From contig JAPLJW010000341.1 of NCBI GenBank assembly GCA_026388365.1, positions 1-30,998 on the forward strand: 30,998 nt of DNA, in the 5' to 3' direction. The notes under the pieces were generated by a model. It was not told the origin of the DNA. It did not search any database and was given only the letters and a program-made list of their open reading frames with translations. Made by a program: the position numbers and the translations under genes. Positions 7,631 to 15,335 of the stretch are shown here, in pieces. Position 1 is the first letter of the stretch, and each line of letters begins with the position of its first letter. The stretch comes from Deltaproteobacteria bacterium (GTDB lineage: Bacteria; Desulfobacterota; Syntrophia; Syntrophales; UBA5619).

Positions 7631-8772
7631 ATCCCGACGTCGCATATCGCCAGATAGATACCCCTCTTTTGCTCCCCGCCCTGCAGGACGCCCATGCCGA
7701 AGGCAATTCCCGCCTCCTGCATGCGGGGATCGAGGATCGTCAGTCCCCTGGCATTGGAAGGCTCCAGCTCATCCCGAAACATGACTTCGAAAAGACGGCC
7801 GACAGCCACCGACCTATCGATGGGGTCCGTGAACCAGGTGATGCCCAGCGACTCGCCTGCGGCCGCGAACCGGTAGCCGCTTGCGGCGATGCGATCCTCA
7901 ACGGTGCGCCCTTCGAGCGAAGTCTTGCCGTAGTAGTTGTTCTCCAGCATGTCGCGCACATGCTTCTGCGATGCGGAGAACAGGGACCGGTTCAACGTCA
8001 GGGGAGGAAGGCCCCGCCCGAAGGCCGCGCGCAGTTCGGGGCGCCCTGCAAGGAATGGGGCGGCGTCGATGCCCAGCGATTGCGCCGTCCCGAGCGGGTT
8101 GGCCCTGGCCGCGTTGATGCGCTGCAGCAGCTCGCCTTCCGGCCCGGAGATCGGGGCGCCGAAATCACACGTGCCCAGATAGACGTTCCAGAGAACGCCT
8201 CCGAGGCGCAGAACGCCCGTGCTGACGCTGACGCCCGCCTCTTTGAGACCCGGATCGAGGATGTTGCGCGTTACCGTGCGTGCGGGGTCCAGCTCATCGC
8301 GGTACATGTATTCAAAAAGGAGCCGCACGGCATCCCCCGGGCGGATGAAATTGGCAAAGTACAGCATGCCCAGGGATTCCCCGGTTATGCCGGCAGGGTA
8401 CCCGGCTTCGTGAATGCGCGCGTCATAGCCCCGGCCGTCGGGGGAAACATGGGAGTAATAGTTGTTGGCCAGCATGTCCGTTGTGTGGGCCCGGGCGGCC
8501 TCAAAGAGGTTTCCGTTGAAGGTCAGGGGTGGAAGGCCCTCCTTCAGGATCTTCTCCAGTTCGGGGAGGTCCTTCAGGATTTTATCGGGATCCATCCCCA
8601 TCGCGGCGGCTACTCCCAGCGGATTCTGGCGCGCCTCGTTGATCAGCGCCAGCAGCGCCTCGTCCTGCGGCGAAGGCAGGCCCTCGGCCGCGGAGGCAAC
8701 CCCGCTCGCGCCTCCGAGAAGGGAGACGGAAAGCAATAGAACGAATAGGAGTCTTGTCATCATCATGGTCAT
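7600..8772 (-). CDS. exported protein with two tandem CAP (SCP/PR-1-like, YkwD-type) domains
   Basis: ATG at 8772 follows GAGG at four bases. A signal peptide (1-29, ASA-AEG) is followed by two homologous CAP domains, about 36-205 and 213-380. Both share the layout LLxxINxARxNPLG, LPPLTxNxxLF, H(T/V)xDML.NNYY, GESLG, FRDEL and ILDPxxxEAGV, ending in Y-L-(G/A)-x-C-D. Domain 1 keeps His96, His108 (YYSHVSPDGR) and Glu132, expected for the CAP cavity. Domain 2 keeps His271 and Glu307 but has YYGKTSLEGR, so the second histidine is lost. Bacterial CAP proteins are extracellular; some are proteases or lipid binders, most are uncharacterised. The gene seems monocistronic and is a plausible T2SS substrate. 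Confidence 0.85.
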   Translation of the reverse strand: MTMMMTRLLFVLLLSVSLLGGASGVASAAEGLPSPQDEALLALINEARQNPLGVAAAMGMDPDKILKDLPELEKILKEGLPPLTFNGNLFEAARAHTTDMLANNYYSHVSPDGRGYDARIHEAGYPAGITGESLGMLYFANFIRPGDAVRLLFEYMYRDELDPARTVTRNILDPGLKEAGVSVSTGVLRLGGVLWNVYLGTCDFGAPISGPEGELLQRINAARANPLGTAQSLGIDAAPFLAGRPELRAAFGRGLPPLTLNRSLFSASQKHVRDMLENNYYGKTSLEGRTVEDRIAASGYRFAAAGESLGITWFTDPIDRSVAVGRLFEVMFRDELEPSNARGLTILDPRMQEAGIAFGMGVLQGGEQKRGIYLAICDVGMPLPVDPAGQ

Positions 8773-8837
8773 GGTGCCTCAGTTTTAAGCAAGAGTCATG
8801 CTAAAAAACGACCTGCGGCTCTTTTTTTCTCACCCGA

Positions 8838-8951
8838 GAGCTTTGAAAATCTACCTTATGTTGTCACCCCGGCGAAAGCCGGGGTCCAGAAGGTCTTGAA
8901 AAGACTGGATTCCGGCTTTTGCCGGAATGACATGAGGGACCGGGATGACAA
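8838..8951. repeat. REP-like palindromic repeat, copy A
   Basis: Two hairpins form a unit. CCCCGGC-GAAA-GCCGGGG (8867-8884) and TTCCGGC-TTTT-GCCGGAA (8910-8927) each have a 7-bp stem, separated by TCCAGAAGGTCTTGAAAAGACTGGA. GTCA and TGAC flank the pair. The 18-mer GAGCTTTGAAAATCTACC at 8838-8855 recurs exactly beside copy E (23172-23189), so the element extends beyond the hairpins. A partial third arm (GGGATGACAAC) ends near 8951. Confidence 0.85.
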
Positions 8952-9023
8952 CTTAGACCAAATGCGGAAAGATTCAAAGGTCCCGGTATCGATGACAGGG
9001 GCGGAGGCTGCGCCTCATATCAT

Positions 9024-9039
9024 TGGTCATATTTGACCA
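9024..9039. promoter_or_regulatory. palindrome, possible operator
   Basis: TGGTCA-TATT-TGACCA is a perfect inverted repeat, and a third TGGTC follows at 9044. It lies downstream of the TonB receptor and about 250 bases upstream of the CAP gene, so the target, if any, is unknown. Confidence 0.3.
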
Positions 9040-9127
9040 GCATTGGTCGATTTTGTTCACCCTTGCGCCCCCGGCAACGCATCCGCTATCATCAGAGCAG
9101 CCGCTCGGTTGAAAACAGGCCATTTTT

Positions 9128-11254
9128 TCACCACCGCTTTCGAAGTCCCACCCAAACCGTCGCCGGATCGCCCTGGATGAGGCTGTACGTCCCGGGCGTG
9201 TCATAATTTGTGTCCAGCAGGTTCCGGACGGAAAGTTCCAGATCCAGGCCGGGGATAGCGATATTACGGATGGTCGTACTCATATCGAGAAGCCAGACGC
9301 CGGGGACGGAGAGAATCTCCGCGCTGCGGGGGAATATGAGATTTCTCGATGAAAAATAACCCAGCCGTAAAAAGGCGGTGACCCTCTCAACCGGTCGCCA
9401 TGTCCCGGTCAGGTTAAAGAGGGCGCCCGGTCCCTTGTCATAGGGATAGGTCAGATCGGTATAATGTTTCACCACCGTTCCATCGGGGCGCACAAAGGAA
9501 AAATCGTTCCAATGGTACGTTTCACTCGGGCCGTCATTGTCCAGCAGGGTCAGGTTGGCGGAAAGATCGAGACTCTGGATGGGCGAAAAACGACCCTCTA
9601 TTTCCACCCCTTTGATATTCTGCCGGTTGGGCAGCGAAAGCCCTGCGTAGGGATCTTCCATGATGTGCTTCTCGATGCGGCTGACGAAACCGCACACGCT
9701 CAGCGCAGCCTGTGGGGAGGGTTTCCAGGCAACCTGGAGATTCAACGTCTTGATCTCTTCCGTATCCGTTTCTCCCTCTTCCAGAAGCTGCCGGGCAAAG
9801 GGTGTCCGGTAGGCGGCTCCATATAACAGCTTCATCATCCACTGAGGCTCGGGGGACCAGACGGCCCCGACATTGTAACTCAGGTGGTTGCCGTACTCGT
9901 CATGGGCATCGTTTCTCAAACCCAGTGAAAGATCGACATTGCCGACCTTTTGGCTGTATTGGCCAAAGACGGACCAGAGTCGGGCGTCATAGTCCTTTGC
10001 GGTGACCCCCGGCAGGAGATTCCGGTTTTCCGGTCCCAGGTAATCGGGCAGGTAGCCGTTCCAGATCGGGGCGTCATCGATCTCCTTGTTTCTATAAGAG
10101 AGCCCGCCGGTAAAAAGGGCCCTGCCCGACAGAAAGGAGCGGTCGTATATGAGTTCGCCGTAGGCGGTCCGTTCCTTTTGCTTAAAAGTCCTGTCTATGA
10201 TCTCATATTCGGGATCGAGCAAGCTGTAAGAGCCGGTAAATCGGATGGCTGACGATCGATCCAGATTCTTTTTGGCCTCTAACTTGATAAACCCGAAGGG
10301 GCCGCTGCGGCTCTCCCCCCAGGAGAGATCTCCCGCCGACCGGGTCAGGGCGTAGTTTTTTCGGTAGTCGGAGAACAGGCCGGAGAGGGTGAGCCAGTCC
10401 CCGTATGAAAAGCGGCCCGAAACCTCGAGGTAACGGGAATCATCCGGACTTTTCGCGCCATACCGTTCTTCGGGAGGAACCGCCGTCTTTCCATCCCCCC
10501 AGAAGCGAAGGACATTGTAGCCGGTGTCATTCTCCCCGTCCTTGCGGCCGCTCACCGACAAAAACGCGTCCCATAAACCCGCATCGTGTCCCAGATTTGC
10601 ATAAAAGGCCTGTTGATTCCCCGGGCTGCCGTACAGAATGCCCGTTTCCGCTCCTTCCAGATCCTTGCCGGTCATGGGAACCAGATTAACAATGCCGGCA
10701 AAGGCGTCCGGTCCCCAGAGCACCGAACCCGGGCCGCGGAGGATCTCAATGCGTTTTATGGAGGCAAGGGATAGTTCATGGTCCAGCGGATGCAGGGACT
10801 TGCTGATCTCCGAGCCCGTGGGAACCGTATCATAGAGAAACAGAACCGAATTGGAGATTCCCCGCAGGTAGGGCTGCGTGCCCCACTCCTTCTTGGCCAT
10901 GTAAAATCCCGGCTCCATCTCGAGGGCATGGCTCAATGTTCGTATTCCCCTCTCCTTCATCTCCTCCCGGGTAATGACATGGGCCACGGCCGGCGCCTGC
11001 CAGGCGCTTTCCTGGCGTCTTGAGGCGATGGAAAGGACATCCAGATCCTCGCCCACAAACATCAGCAGGGTATCATTGGTCTCCTTCGTCACCCCTGCAT
11101 CCTCCGTCACCCCGGCACTCTCCGTCACCCCGGCGGAAGCCGGGGTCCAGCCCCTTACTGTCTCCTGGCTTTCCGCCCGAAGCGCTCCGGACGGGACAAG
11201 GAAGAGCAGGACGAAAAGAGTGATTATGGGTATGTTAAACAATTTATGGATCAC
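9128..11254 (-). CDS. TonB-dependent outer-membrane receptor
   Basis: The 708-aa product starts at a GTG (11254) with signal peptide IHKLFNIPIITLFVLLFLVPSG. Residues about 30-55 are encoded by a REP-like repeat (see 11088-11150). The plug follows: VLSIASRRQESAWQAPAVAHVITREEMKERG and IKRIEILRGPGSVLWGPDAFAGIVNLV, a textbook plug motif. The C-terminal two thirds is the 22-stranded barrel, closing with LSVRNLLDTNYDTPG and ending in Trp, an acceptable final aromatic. The plug resembles colicin I/vitamin B12-type receptors; the substrate (siderophore, cobalamin or other) is not determined. The TonB box is not obvious and may be LDVLSIAS. It lies 118 bases downstream of the SBP-kinase-regulator genes on the same strand; the spacer contains another repeat, so co-transcription is uncertain. 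It may be the outer-membrane port for the ligand sensed by that system. Confidence 0.9.
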   Translation of the reverse strand: MIHKLFNIPIITLFVLLFLVPSGALRAESQETVRGWTPASAGVTESAGVTEDAGVTKETNDTLLMFVGEDLDVLSIASRRQESAWQAPAVAHVITREEMKERGIRTLSHALEMEPGFYMAKKEWGTQPYLRGISNSVLFLYDTVPTGSEISKSLHPLDHELSLASIKRIEILRGPGSVLWGPDAFAGIVNLVPMTGKDLEGAETGILYGSPGNQQAFYANLGHDAGLWDAFLSVSGRKDGENDTGYNVLRFWGDGKTAVPPEERYGAKSPDDSRYLEVSGRFSYGDWLTLSGLFSDYRKNYALTRSAGDLSWGESRSGPFGFIKLEAKKNLDRSSAIRFTGSYSLLDPEYEIIDRTFKQKERTAYGELIYDRSFLSGRALFTGGLSYRNKEIDDAPIWNGYLPDYLGPENRNLLPGVTAKDYDARLWSVFGQYSQKVGNVDLSLGLRNDAHDEYGNHLSYNVGAVWSPEPQWMMKLLYGAAYRTPFARQLLEEGETDTEEIKTLNLQVAWKPSPQAALSVCGFVSRIEKHIMEDPYAGLSLPNRQNIKGVEIEGRFSPIQSLDLSANLTLLDNDGPSETYHWNDFSFVRPDGTVVKHYTDLTYPYDKGPGALFNLTGTWRPVERVTAFLRLGYFSSRNLIFPRSAEILSVPGVWLLDMSTTIRNIAIPGLDLELSVRNLLDTNYDTPGTYSLIQGDPATVWVGLRKRW
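11088..11150. repeat. REP-like repeat, copy B, inside the TonB-receptor gene
   Basis: Three 18-base tandem units (11088, 11106, 11124) of the type GTCACCCCGGCACTCTCC run into the hairpin CCCCGGC-GGAA-GCCGGGG. In the receptor frame they read GWTPASAGVTESAGVTEDAG plus VTK, between signal peptide and plug, so the insertion keeps the frame. The peptide WTPASAGVT is what this repeat class encodes in that frame. Confidence 0.85.
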
Positions 11255-11283
11255 AACCTGTCTCGTATCCCGTTATTAAGATC

Positions 11284-11374
11284 TTCTGGACCCCGGTGCC
11301 TGTCCCGGACTCCGATCCGAAATTCGCCGGGGTGACAATAATTCGGATGATCGCCGGGGCGAAGCCCGGGGCTA
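11284..11374. repeat. REP-like repeat, copy C, degenerate
   Basis: TTCTGGACCCCGG (11284-) and CGCCGGGGTGAC (to 11336) are the ends of a diverged unit. A second palindromic part, GCCGGGGC-GAA-GCCCGGGGC (11353-11372), touches the stop codon of the response-regulator gene. It fills most of the spacer before the TonB receptor. It lacks a T tract, so it is not a canonical terminator. Confidence 0.7.
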
Positions 11375-12730
11375 CCTGTCCTTCCCCTTTGCCTGATTCA
11401 ACAGAACCCTGAATTTGGCCCTGGTCAATCCAAGGAACCTGGCCGCTGCCGTCTGGTTGTCTTTGCAGGTCTCAAGCGCCTGTCTGACAATATCCTTTTC
11501 GATCTCCTCCAGCGATATTCCCCCGGGGGGAAGTCGAAAACCGCCATGGCCGGCATTGAGAGGATGGCTTGTCTCAAGGAAAGAGAGGGTTTCGGATGTG
11601 ATCTTTCCCGTGCCTCGCGCCAGGATCATGGCTCTCTCTACGGCGTTGGCCAGCTCTCTGACATTTCCGGGCCAGGTATGCTCTTTCAGCACACGCCGCG
11701 CCCCGTTGGAGAACTGTGTCTTGTCGATGCCGCCCTCCAGCCGTCGCAGGAAATGCCGGGCCAGGAGAATCACATCATCGGCTCGCTCCCTGAGAGGCGG
11801 AAGTTCAATGGGAAAGACGTTGATGCGAAAGAACAGATCCTCGCGAAACCTTCCCTTTTTCACATGTTCACTGAGATTTTGATTGGTGGCGCAGATAAAC
11901 CGTATATCAACGGGAATCTCTGCGTTTCCCCCCACCCGCTGGATCTTTTTCTCCTGAAGGGCTCTTAAAAGCCTGGCCTGGGCCTCGAGGGAAAGATCGC
12001 CGAGTTCGTCCAGGAAGAGGGTCCCTTTGTCCGCATATTCAAACTTGCCCAGGCTCTTTTGGATTGCGCCGGTAAATGAACCTTTCTCATGGCCGAACAG
12101 TTCGGATTCCACCAGATTGGGGGATATCGCAGCGCAGTTCACGGGAACAAACCGCTCCTTGCGGCGCGGGCTCGCATTGTGGATATATCTGGACAGAAGC
12201 TCTTTTCCCGTCCCGGATTCACCGCTGATCATGACGGCCGCATCGGTTCCGGCCACCATGGAGGCAAGCTCCATGACCGTGGTCATCTTTTTGGCGGCAT
12301 AGACGATATCTTCGCCGCCTGCCGTTTTTTGGATTTCCCTCCTCAGATTCCTGTTTTCGGCCATAATGCGCGACAGGCCGAGCGTCCGCTCCACGGTCAG
12401 CAGGATACGCGCCTCTTCAAAGGGTTTGATAATGTAGTCCACCGCCCCCTGTCGCATGGCTTCCACGGCCGACTCCACGGTGGCAAATGCGGTGATAAAG
12501 ACCACGGGGTAGGGGATGTCCATCTCCATGATCTTTTTCAGGAGCTCTACTCCGTCCATCCGAGGCATCTTTATATCCGTTATGATCATATCGAAAGATG
12601 TGGCGTTGATCATCTCCAGGGCCTCCACGCCATCTCCCGCTTGGTCTACATGATACCCCCTTCGGCTCAGCATAATGGAAAGCAGGTGCCTCATTCTTGC
12701 TTCATCGTCAACGATCAGTATATGCGCCAT
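11372..12730 (-). CDS. NtrC-family sigma-54-dependent response regulator
   Basis: ATG at 12730, preceded by GAGAGGGG, gives 452 residues starting MAHILIVDDEARMRHLL. Longer frames upstream would be encoded within the kinase gene in another frame and are rejected. The receiver domain (1-115) has Asp7/Asp8, phospho-acceptor Asp52 (TDIKMPRMDG), Thr80 and Lys102. The AAA+ domain has Walker A GESGTGKE (170-177), the sigma-54 contact loop GSFTGA (217-222, where most activators have GAFTGA) and Walker B GTLFLDELGDL (236-246). A Fis-type HTH closes the protein (ISLEEIEKDIVRQALETCKD and TAAARFLGLTRAKFRVLL). It overlaps the kinase gene by 23 bases. It should activate sigma-54 promoters, possibly including the T2SS promoter at 28287-28302. 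Confidence 0.95.
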   Translation of the reverse strand: MAHILIVDDEARMRHLLSIMLSRRGYHVDQAGDGVEALEMINATSFDMIITDIKMPRMDGVELLKKIMEMDIPYPVVFITAFATVESAVEAMRQGAVDYIIKPFEEARILLTVERTLGLSRIMAENRNLRREIQKTAGGEDIVYAAKKMTTVMELASMVAGTDAAVMISGESGTGKELLSRYIHNASPRRKERFVPVNCAAISPNLVESELFGHEKGSFTGAIQKSLGKFEYADKGTLFLDELGDLSLEAQARLLRALQEKKIQRVGGNAEIPVDIRFICATNQNLSEHVKKGRFREDLFFRINVFPIELPPLRERADDVILLARHFLRRLEGGIDKTQFSNGARRVLKEHTWPGNVRELANAVERAMILARGTGKITSETLSFLETSHPLNAGHGGFRLPPGGISLEEIEKDIVRQALETCKDNQTAAARFLGLTRAKFRVLLNQAKGKDR

Positions 12731-14135
12731 GGCGCCCCTCTCTCCCCTTGCCGTCCTGCGACACCGGTATCGACACCCGAAACAGGGCGCCCCCCTCCAT
12801 CCTGTTCTCCGCGCTGATGACGCCGCCATGCGTCTTGATCGCCTGGGCAGCGTAGGCGAGCCCCAGGCCGGCGCCCTTTGCGCGCGTGGTGAAGAATGGA
12901 TTGAAGATCTTATCGATATTTTCCGGGGCAATCCCCTCTCCATCGTCCGCGATCTCTATGGTCCAGGTATCAGCCGGGCAGGTCGCCGTCACCTGCAGCA
13001 CGCATTTGTCCCCGTTGGCCTCAAAGGCATTCTTTATGACGTTGCCGATGGCGCGGATCAGCAGATCGGGATCCACGTTCGCATAACAGGGGTCAGACGG
13101 GATATGGGACTGTATTTCACAGGGCATTCCGGTTTTTTGAAGTTCAAATCTTGTTACAATCTCCTTGAGCAGGGCGTTCAGATCCGTATGGCGAAAAGAG
13201 GGGGTGACCGGACGGGCAAATATCAGGAAGTCTCCGATCAGGCGGTTCAGGCGCATGATCTCATCCTCGATATAAAAGACCATGGTGTTGTCGGAGGAGA
13301 GGGCAAAATCTTTTTTCAGGACATCGAGCGAACTCTTCATGATGCTCAATGGATTTTTGAACTCGTGTGCAATGATCAGCGAGAATTTCCCCATCTCGGC
13401 CAATGTCTTCTGCCGCCTCATCTGCTCTTTGGCTTCCTCAAGGGACCTCCTGTTCCTCTCCAGGGAATCCAGCATAACGTTGAAGGCCACTGCCAGCTCC
13501 CGGGTCTCGGGAAGCGTTCCCGGCTGCGCCCGTAAATTACGATCCCCTTGCGCCACCCTCCTGGCCGCCCGGGCCAACCCCTTTACCGGGGCCACCAGGG
13601 AACGGGAGATGAAATAGAAGATCAGGACGGCCAGGCAGGTCAGGCCGCCGGCGAGCCAGGTAAAGTCGGTTATCATCGTTGCCCAGAGCTGGTCTATGCC
13701 TTCCGTACTGTAGATGATTCGCACCTTTCCGATCAAGTTGTTTTCCGATCCCTTATTATGTTCAAAGGCCTTGCTTTCTTCCCCTGATTCCGTCAGAAAA
13801 ACCGGGGTTTCCATGACGGGATACGAGCCGGTAGTCGCTTCAGGTATCCTGATGAGTTCCTGGTTATGGCTGTCCAGGATGGCAACCCCGACCACGTCCC
13901 TTTCGGACATGAGATTAACGGCCAGCCTCCGCAACATGGACCGGTCGTCGATCAGTATACCCAGTTCTGCGTTCAGTGCAAGATACTTTGCCAGAAATGA
14001 TATGTGCTCTACAAACCGCCGCTGTGCGAACTGGTGCGCAATATTGGCTCCCATATAGCCCAGGGTGAATGTGGTCGCACTGATGAGCAGAAAGGCTGCA
14101 AGAAGAATCCTGACATGGATGCCCGGATTTTTCAT
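12708..14135 (-). CDS. membrane histidine kinase with HAMP domain, cognate of the NtrC-type regulator
   Basis: The 475-aa product has a first TM helix (about 9-30), a periplasmic sensor region (about 31-155) of roughly 125 residues, a second TM helix (about 158-178), a HAMP linker (180-232), an HisKA dimerisation domain with His257 (IIAHEFKNPLSIM) and a HATPase_c domain: N box NVIKNAFEAN (365-374), G1 DDGEGIAP (397-404), F box FNPFFTT, G2 GAGLGLA (421-427). The sensor helix SERDVVGVAILDSHNQEL resembles a double/single Cache-like or sCache fold, which is tentative. It overlaps the substrate-binding-protein gene by ATGA and the regulator gene by 23 bases, so the three are translated together. 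The likely input is the periplasmic binding protein. Confidence 0.93.
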   Translation of the reverse strand: MKNPGIHVRILLAAFLLISATTFTLGYMGANIAHQFAQRRFVEHISFLAKYLALNAELGILIDDRSMLRRLAVNLMSERDVVGVAILDSHNQELIRIPEATTGSYPVMETPVFLTESGEESKAFEHNKGSENNLIGKVRIIYSTEGIDQLWATMITDFTWLAGGLTCLAVLIFYFISRSLVAPVKGLARAARRVAQGDRNLRAQPGTLPETRELAVAFNVMLDSLERNRRSLEEAKEQMRRQKTLAEMGKFSLIIAHEFKNPLSIMKSSLDVLKKDFALSSDNTMVFYIEDEIMRLNRLIGDFLIFARPVTPSFRHTDLNALLKEIVTRFELQKTGMPCEIQSHIPSDPCYANVDPDLLIRAIGNVIKNAFEANGDKCVLQVTATCPADTWTIEIADDGEGIAPENIDKIFNPFFTTRAKGAGLGLAYAAQAIKTHGGVISAENRMEGGALFRVSIPVSQDGKGREGRHGAYTDR

Positions 14136-15106
14136 GGCCCCGCCTCGATGGATGGAGATTTTTTTTCAGGAACGGTCATCCCCAGCTTGTCGATGACCCG
14201 AAGGTTGAGCCACACACGAAAGACCGGGTTCTCTTTTTCGCAGGCTTTTCCCATCAGCATGTTGGCCGCCAGCCGGCCGGTCTGCCTTCCGAGTTCTTCA
14301 TAATCGAATACAAAGGCCAGAGCGGCGCCGCTTTCATAAAAAAAGCGGTTATAGCCTATTACAGGTATTTTTTTGAACAGAGCGTCCTTGATAATGTACT
14401 GCACGATGCTTTCCGATATGACCGTTTGATCGGGGATAAGCCACAGGGCGTCTATATTTTCCCAATTTTGTTTCAGAACGGCGGGAATATCTTTTTTGGA
14501 TGACACCTTAAGCGGAACAATTTTCAAGTCAAAATAAGCGGCTTCCGCAGCGGCTTTCATAAAAAACTCGGAATTGTACCGGGGGTCGTAGAGGAGGCCG
14601 AGACGTTTGACGGTCCTGAACCCCTGATCAATCATCTCAAGCTGTCGTTTCGCCGGGACATCGAGGGGGACTCCGCATGCGGTCTCGGTCTTGCCGGATA
14701 TTGGGGGGGGATTCAAGACCATGGAATACATCCAGGCGGTTTTCTCCGACACAGGCCTTTCCGAGGCAACTTTGACGGCTTCGGGACCGACGGCAACGAA
14801 GAGATCGAATTTTTCTCCGGTCAGGCTCTGCATGAGAACGTCTTGACTTTTGCCCTTGAACTTTTCAAGAGAGAACACCTGGACTTTTGCACCCGCAGTT
14901 TCCGAAAGAACCACGCTCATTCCTTCCACAGCTTCAATATAAGGCCTGATATTCCAGGAGACTAAAATCGCCACCTTCGGTGCGCGGATCTCCTCTCCCT
15001 GCAAAGCAGCAGCCCCCAGAAAAGCCGAACACAGCGCCGCCAAAAGCAGCCGCCCCCAAAAGGTATATGGCATTCCACGCGCGCTGAAAATAGCAAATAT
15101 CCTCAT
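14132..15106 (-). CDS. periplasmic ABC-type substrate-binding protein (ABC_sub_bind family), likely sensor partner
   Basis: The 324-aa product has an N-terminal hydrophobic signal (YTFWGRLLLAALCSAFLGAAALQG, cleavage near A-LQGEE) and a type-1 binding fold of the ABC_sub_bind (PF04392-like, TrpX-like) family: VAILVSWNIRPYIEAVEG, FDLFVAVGPEAV, RQLEMIDQGFRTVKRLGLLYDPRYNSEFF, DALWLIPDQTVI, IPVIGYNRFFYESGAALAF, ELGRQTGRLAANMLMG. No ABC permease or ATPase is nearby. The gene instead overlaps the kinase by ATGA, which suggests that it presents a ligand to the kinase. The start is uncertain: neither ATG 15106 nor ATG 15073 has a good ribosome binding site. An inverted repeat AATCT-TTTC-AGATT lies 28 bases upstream (15134-15147). 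Confidence 0.85.
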   Translation of the reverse strand: MRIFAIFSARGMPYTFWGRLLLAALCSAFLGAAALQGEEIRAPKVAILVSWNIRPYIEAVEGMSVVLSETAGAKVQVFSLEKFKGKSQDVLMQSLTGEKFDLFVAVGPEAVKVASERPVSEKTAWMYSMVLNPPPISGKTETACGVPLDVPAKRQLEMIDQGFRTVKRLGLLYDPRYNSEFFMKAAAEAAYFDLKIVPLKVSSKKDIPAVLKQNWENIDALWLIPDQTVISESIVQYIIKDALFKKIPVIGYNRFFYESGAALAFVFDYEELGRQTGRLAANMLMGKACEKENPVFRVWLNLRVIDKLGMTVPEKKSPSIEAGP

Positions 15107-15133
15107 CTCAGGCAGTATGAACTTACCTTGCTT

Positions 15134-15147
15134 AATCTTTTCAGATT
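15134..15147. promoter_or_regulatory. small inverted repeat upstream of the sensor operon
   Basis: AATCT and AGATT pair across four bases, 28 bases before the binding-protein start. It could be an operator or leader hairpin; the stem is short and the sequence AT-rich, so chance is possible. Confidence 0.25.
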
Positions 15148-15194
15148 ACACATCCAGGAGAGATCTTTGAATTTCGCCCGAAAACCGACGAGTC

Positions 15195-15290
15195 GTCATT
15201 CCTGCGGAAGCAGGAATCCATTTCTTTCAGGACTTCTGGATTCCCGCTTTCGCGGGAATGACAACGTGGGGGTATTTTTCAAAGTTCGCC
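15195..15290. repeat. REP-like repeat, copy D
   Basis: ATTCCTGC-GGAA-GCAGGAAT (15198-15217) and ATTCCCGC-TTTC-GCGGGAAT (15240-15259) are two 8-bp hairpins separated by CCATTTCTTTCAGGACTTCTGG. TGACAAC and then TTTTTCAAAG-TTCGCCCG follow, matching in reverse orientation the GAGCTTTGAAAA flank of copies A and E. It lies in the spacer between gspD and the sensor operon, 46 bases after the gspD stop. Confidence 0.85.
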
Positions 15291-15335
15291 CGGAGGGTTT
15301 GTGCAAAAAAGGGGAGGGAAGGCGGGATTTTTTCT

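Larger units (their letters stand above)
8773..9127. other. 355-base spacer with REP-like repeat and palindrome
   Basis: No gene is seen between the CAP-protein start and the TonB-receptor stop. The half next to the CAP gene holds a REP-like repeat (8838-8951). The other half holds a TGGTCA palindrome (9024-9039). The CAP promoter must lie here, but no clear hexamer pair was found. Confidence 0.5.

Noticed and set aside
7549..8739. A 396-codon open frame on the plus strand opposite the CAP-domain gene
   Set aside because: The minus-strand frame has a signal peptide, two CAP domains and an RBS. The plus-strand product has no recognisable motif and is an antisense shadow of GC-rich codons.
11088..11141. 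18-base tandem units as a CRISPR array
   Set aside because: There are no unique spacers; the units are contiguous, lie in frame in a gene and belong to the REP-like family.
11353..11372. GC-rich palindrome after the response-regulator stop as an intrinsic terminator
   Set aside because: No T tract follows on the minus strand, and the sequence is part of a repeat copy.
12731..12943. N-terminal extension of the response regulator to 12943
   Set aside because: It would lie within the kinase gene in another frame, encodes Arg/Ser-rich nonsense, and the receiver domain starts normally at MAHILIVDDE.
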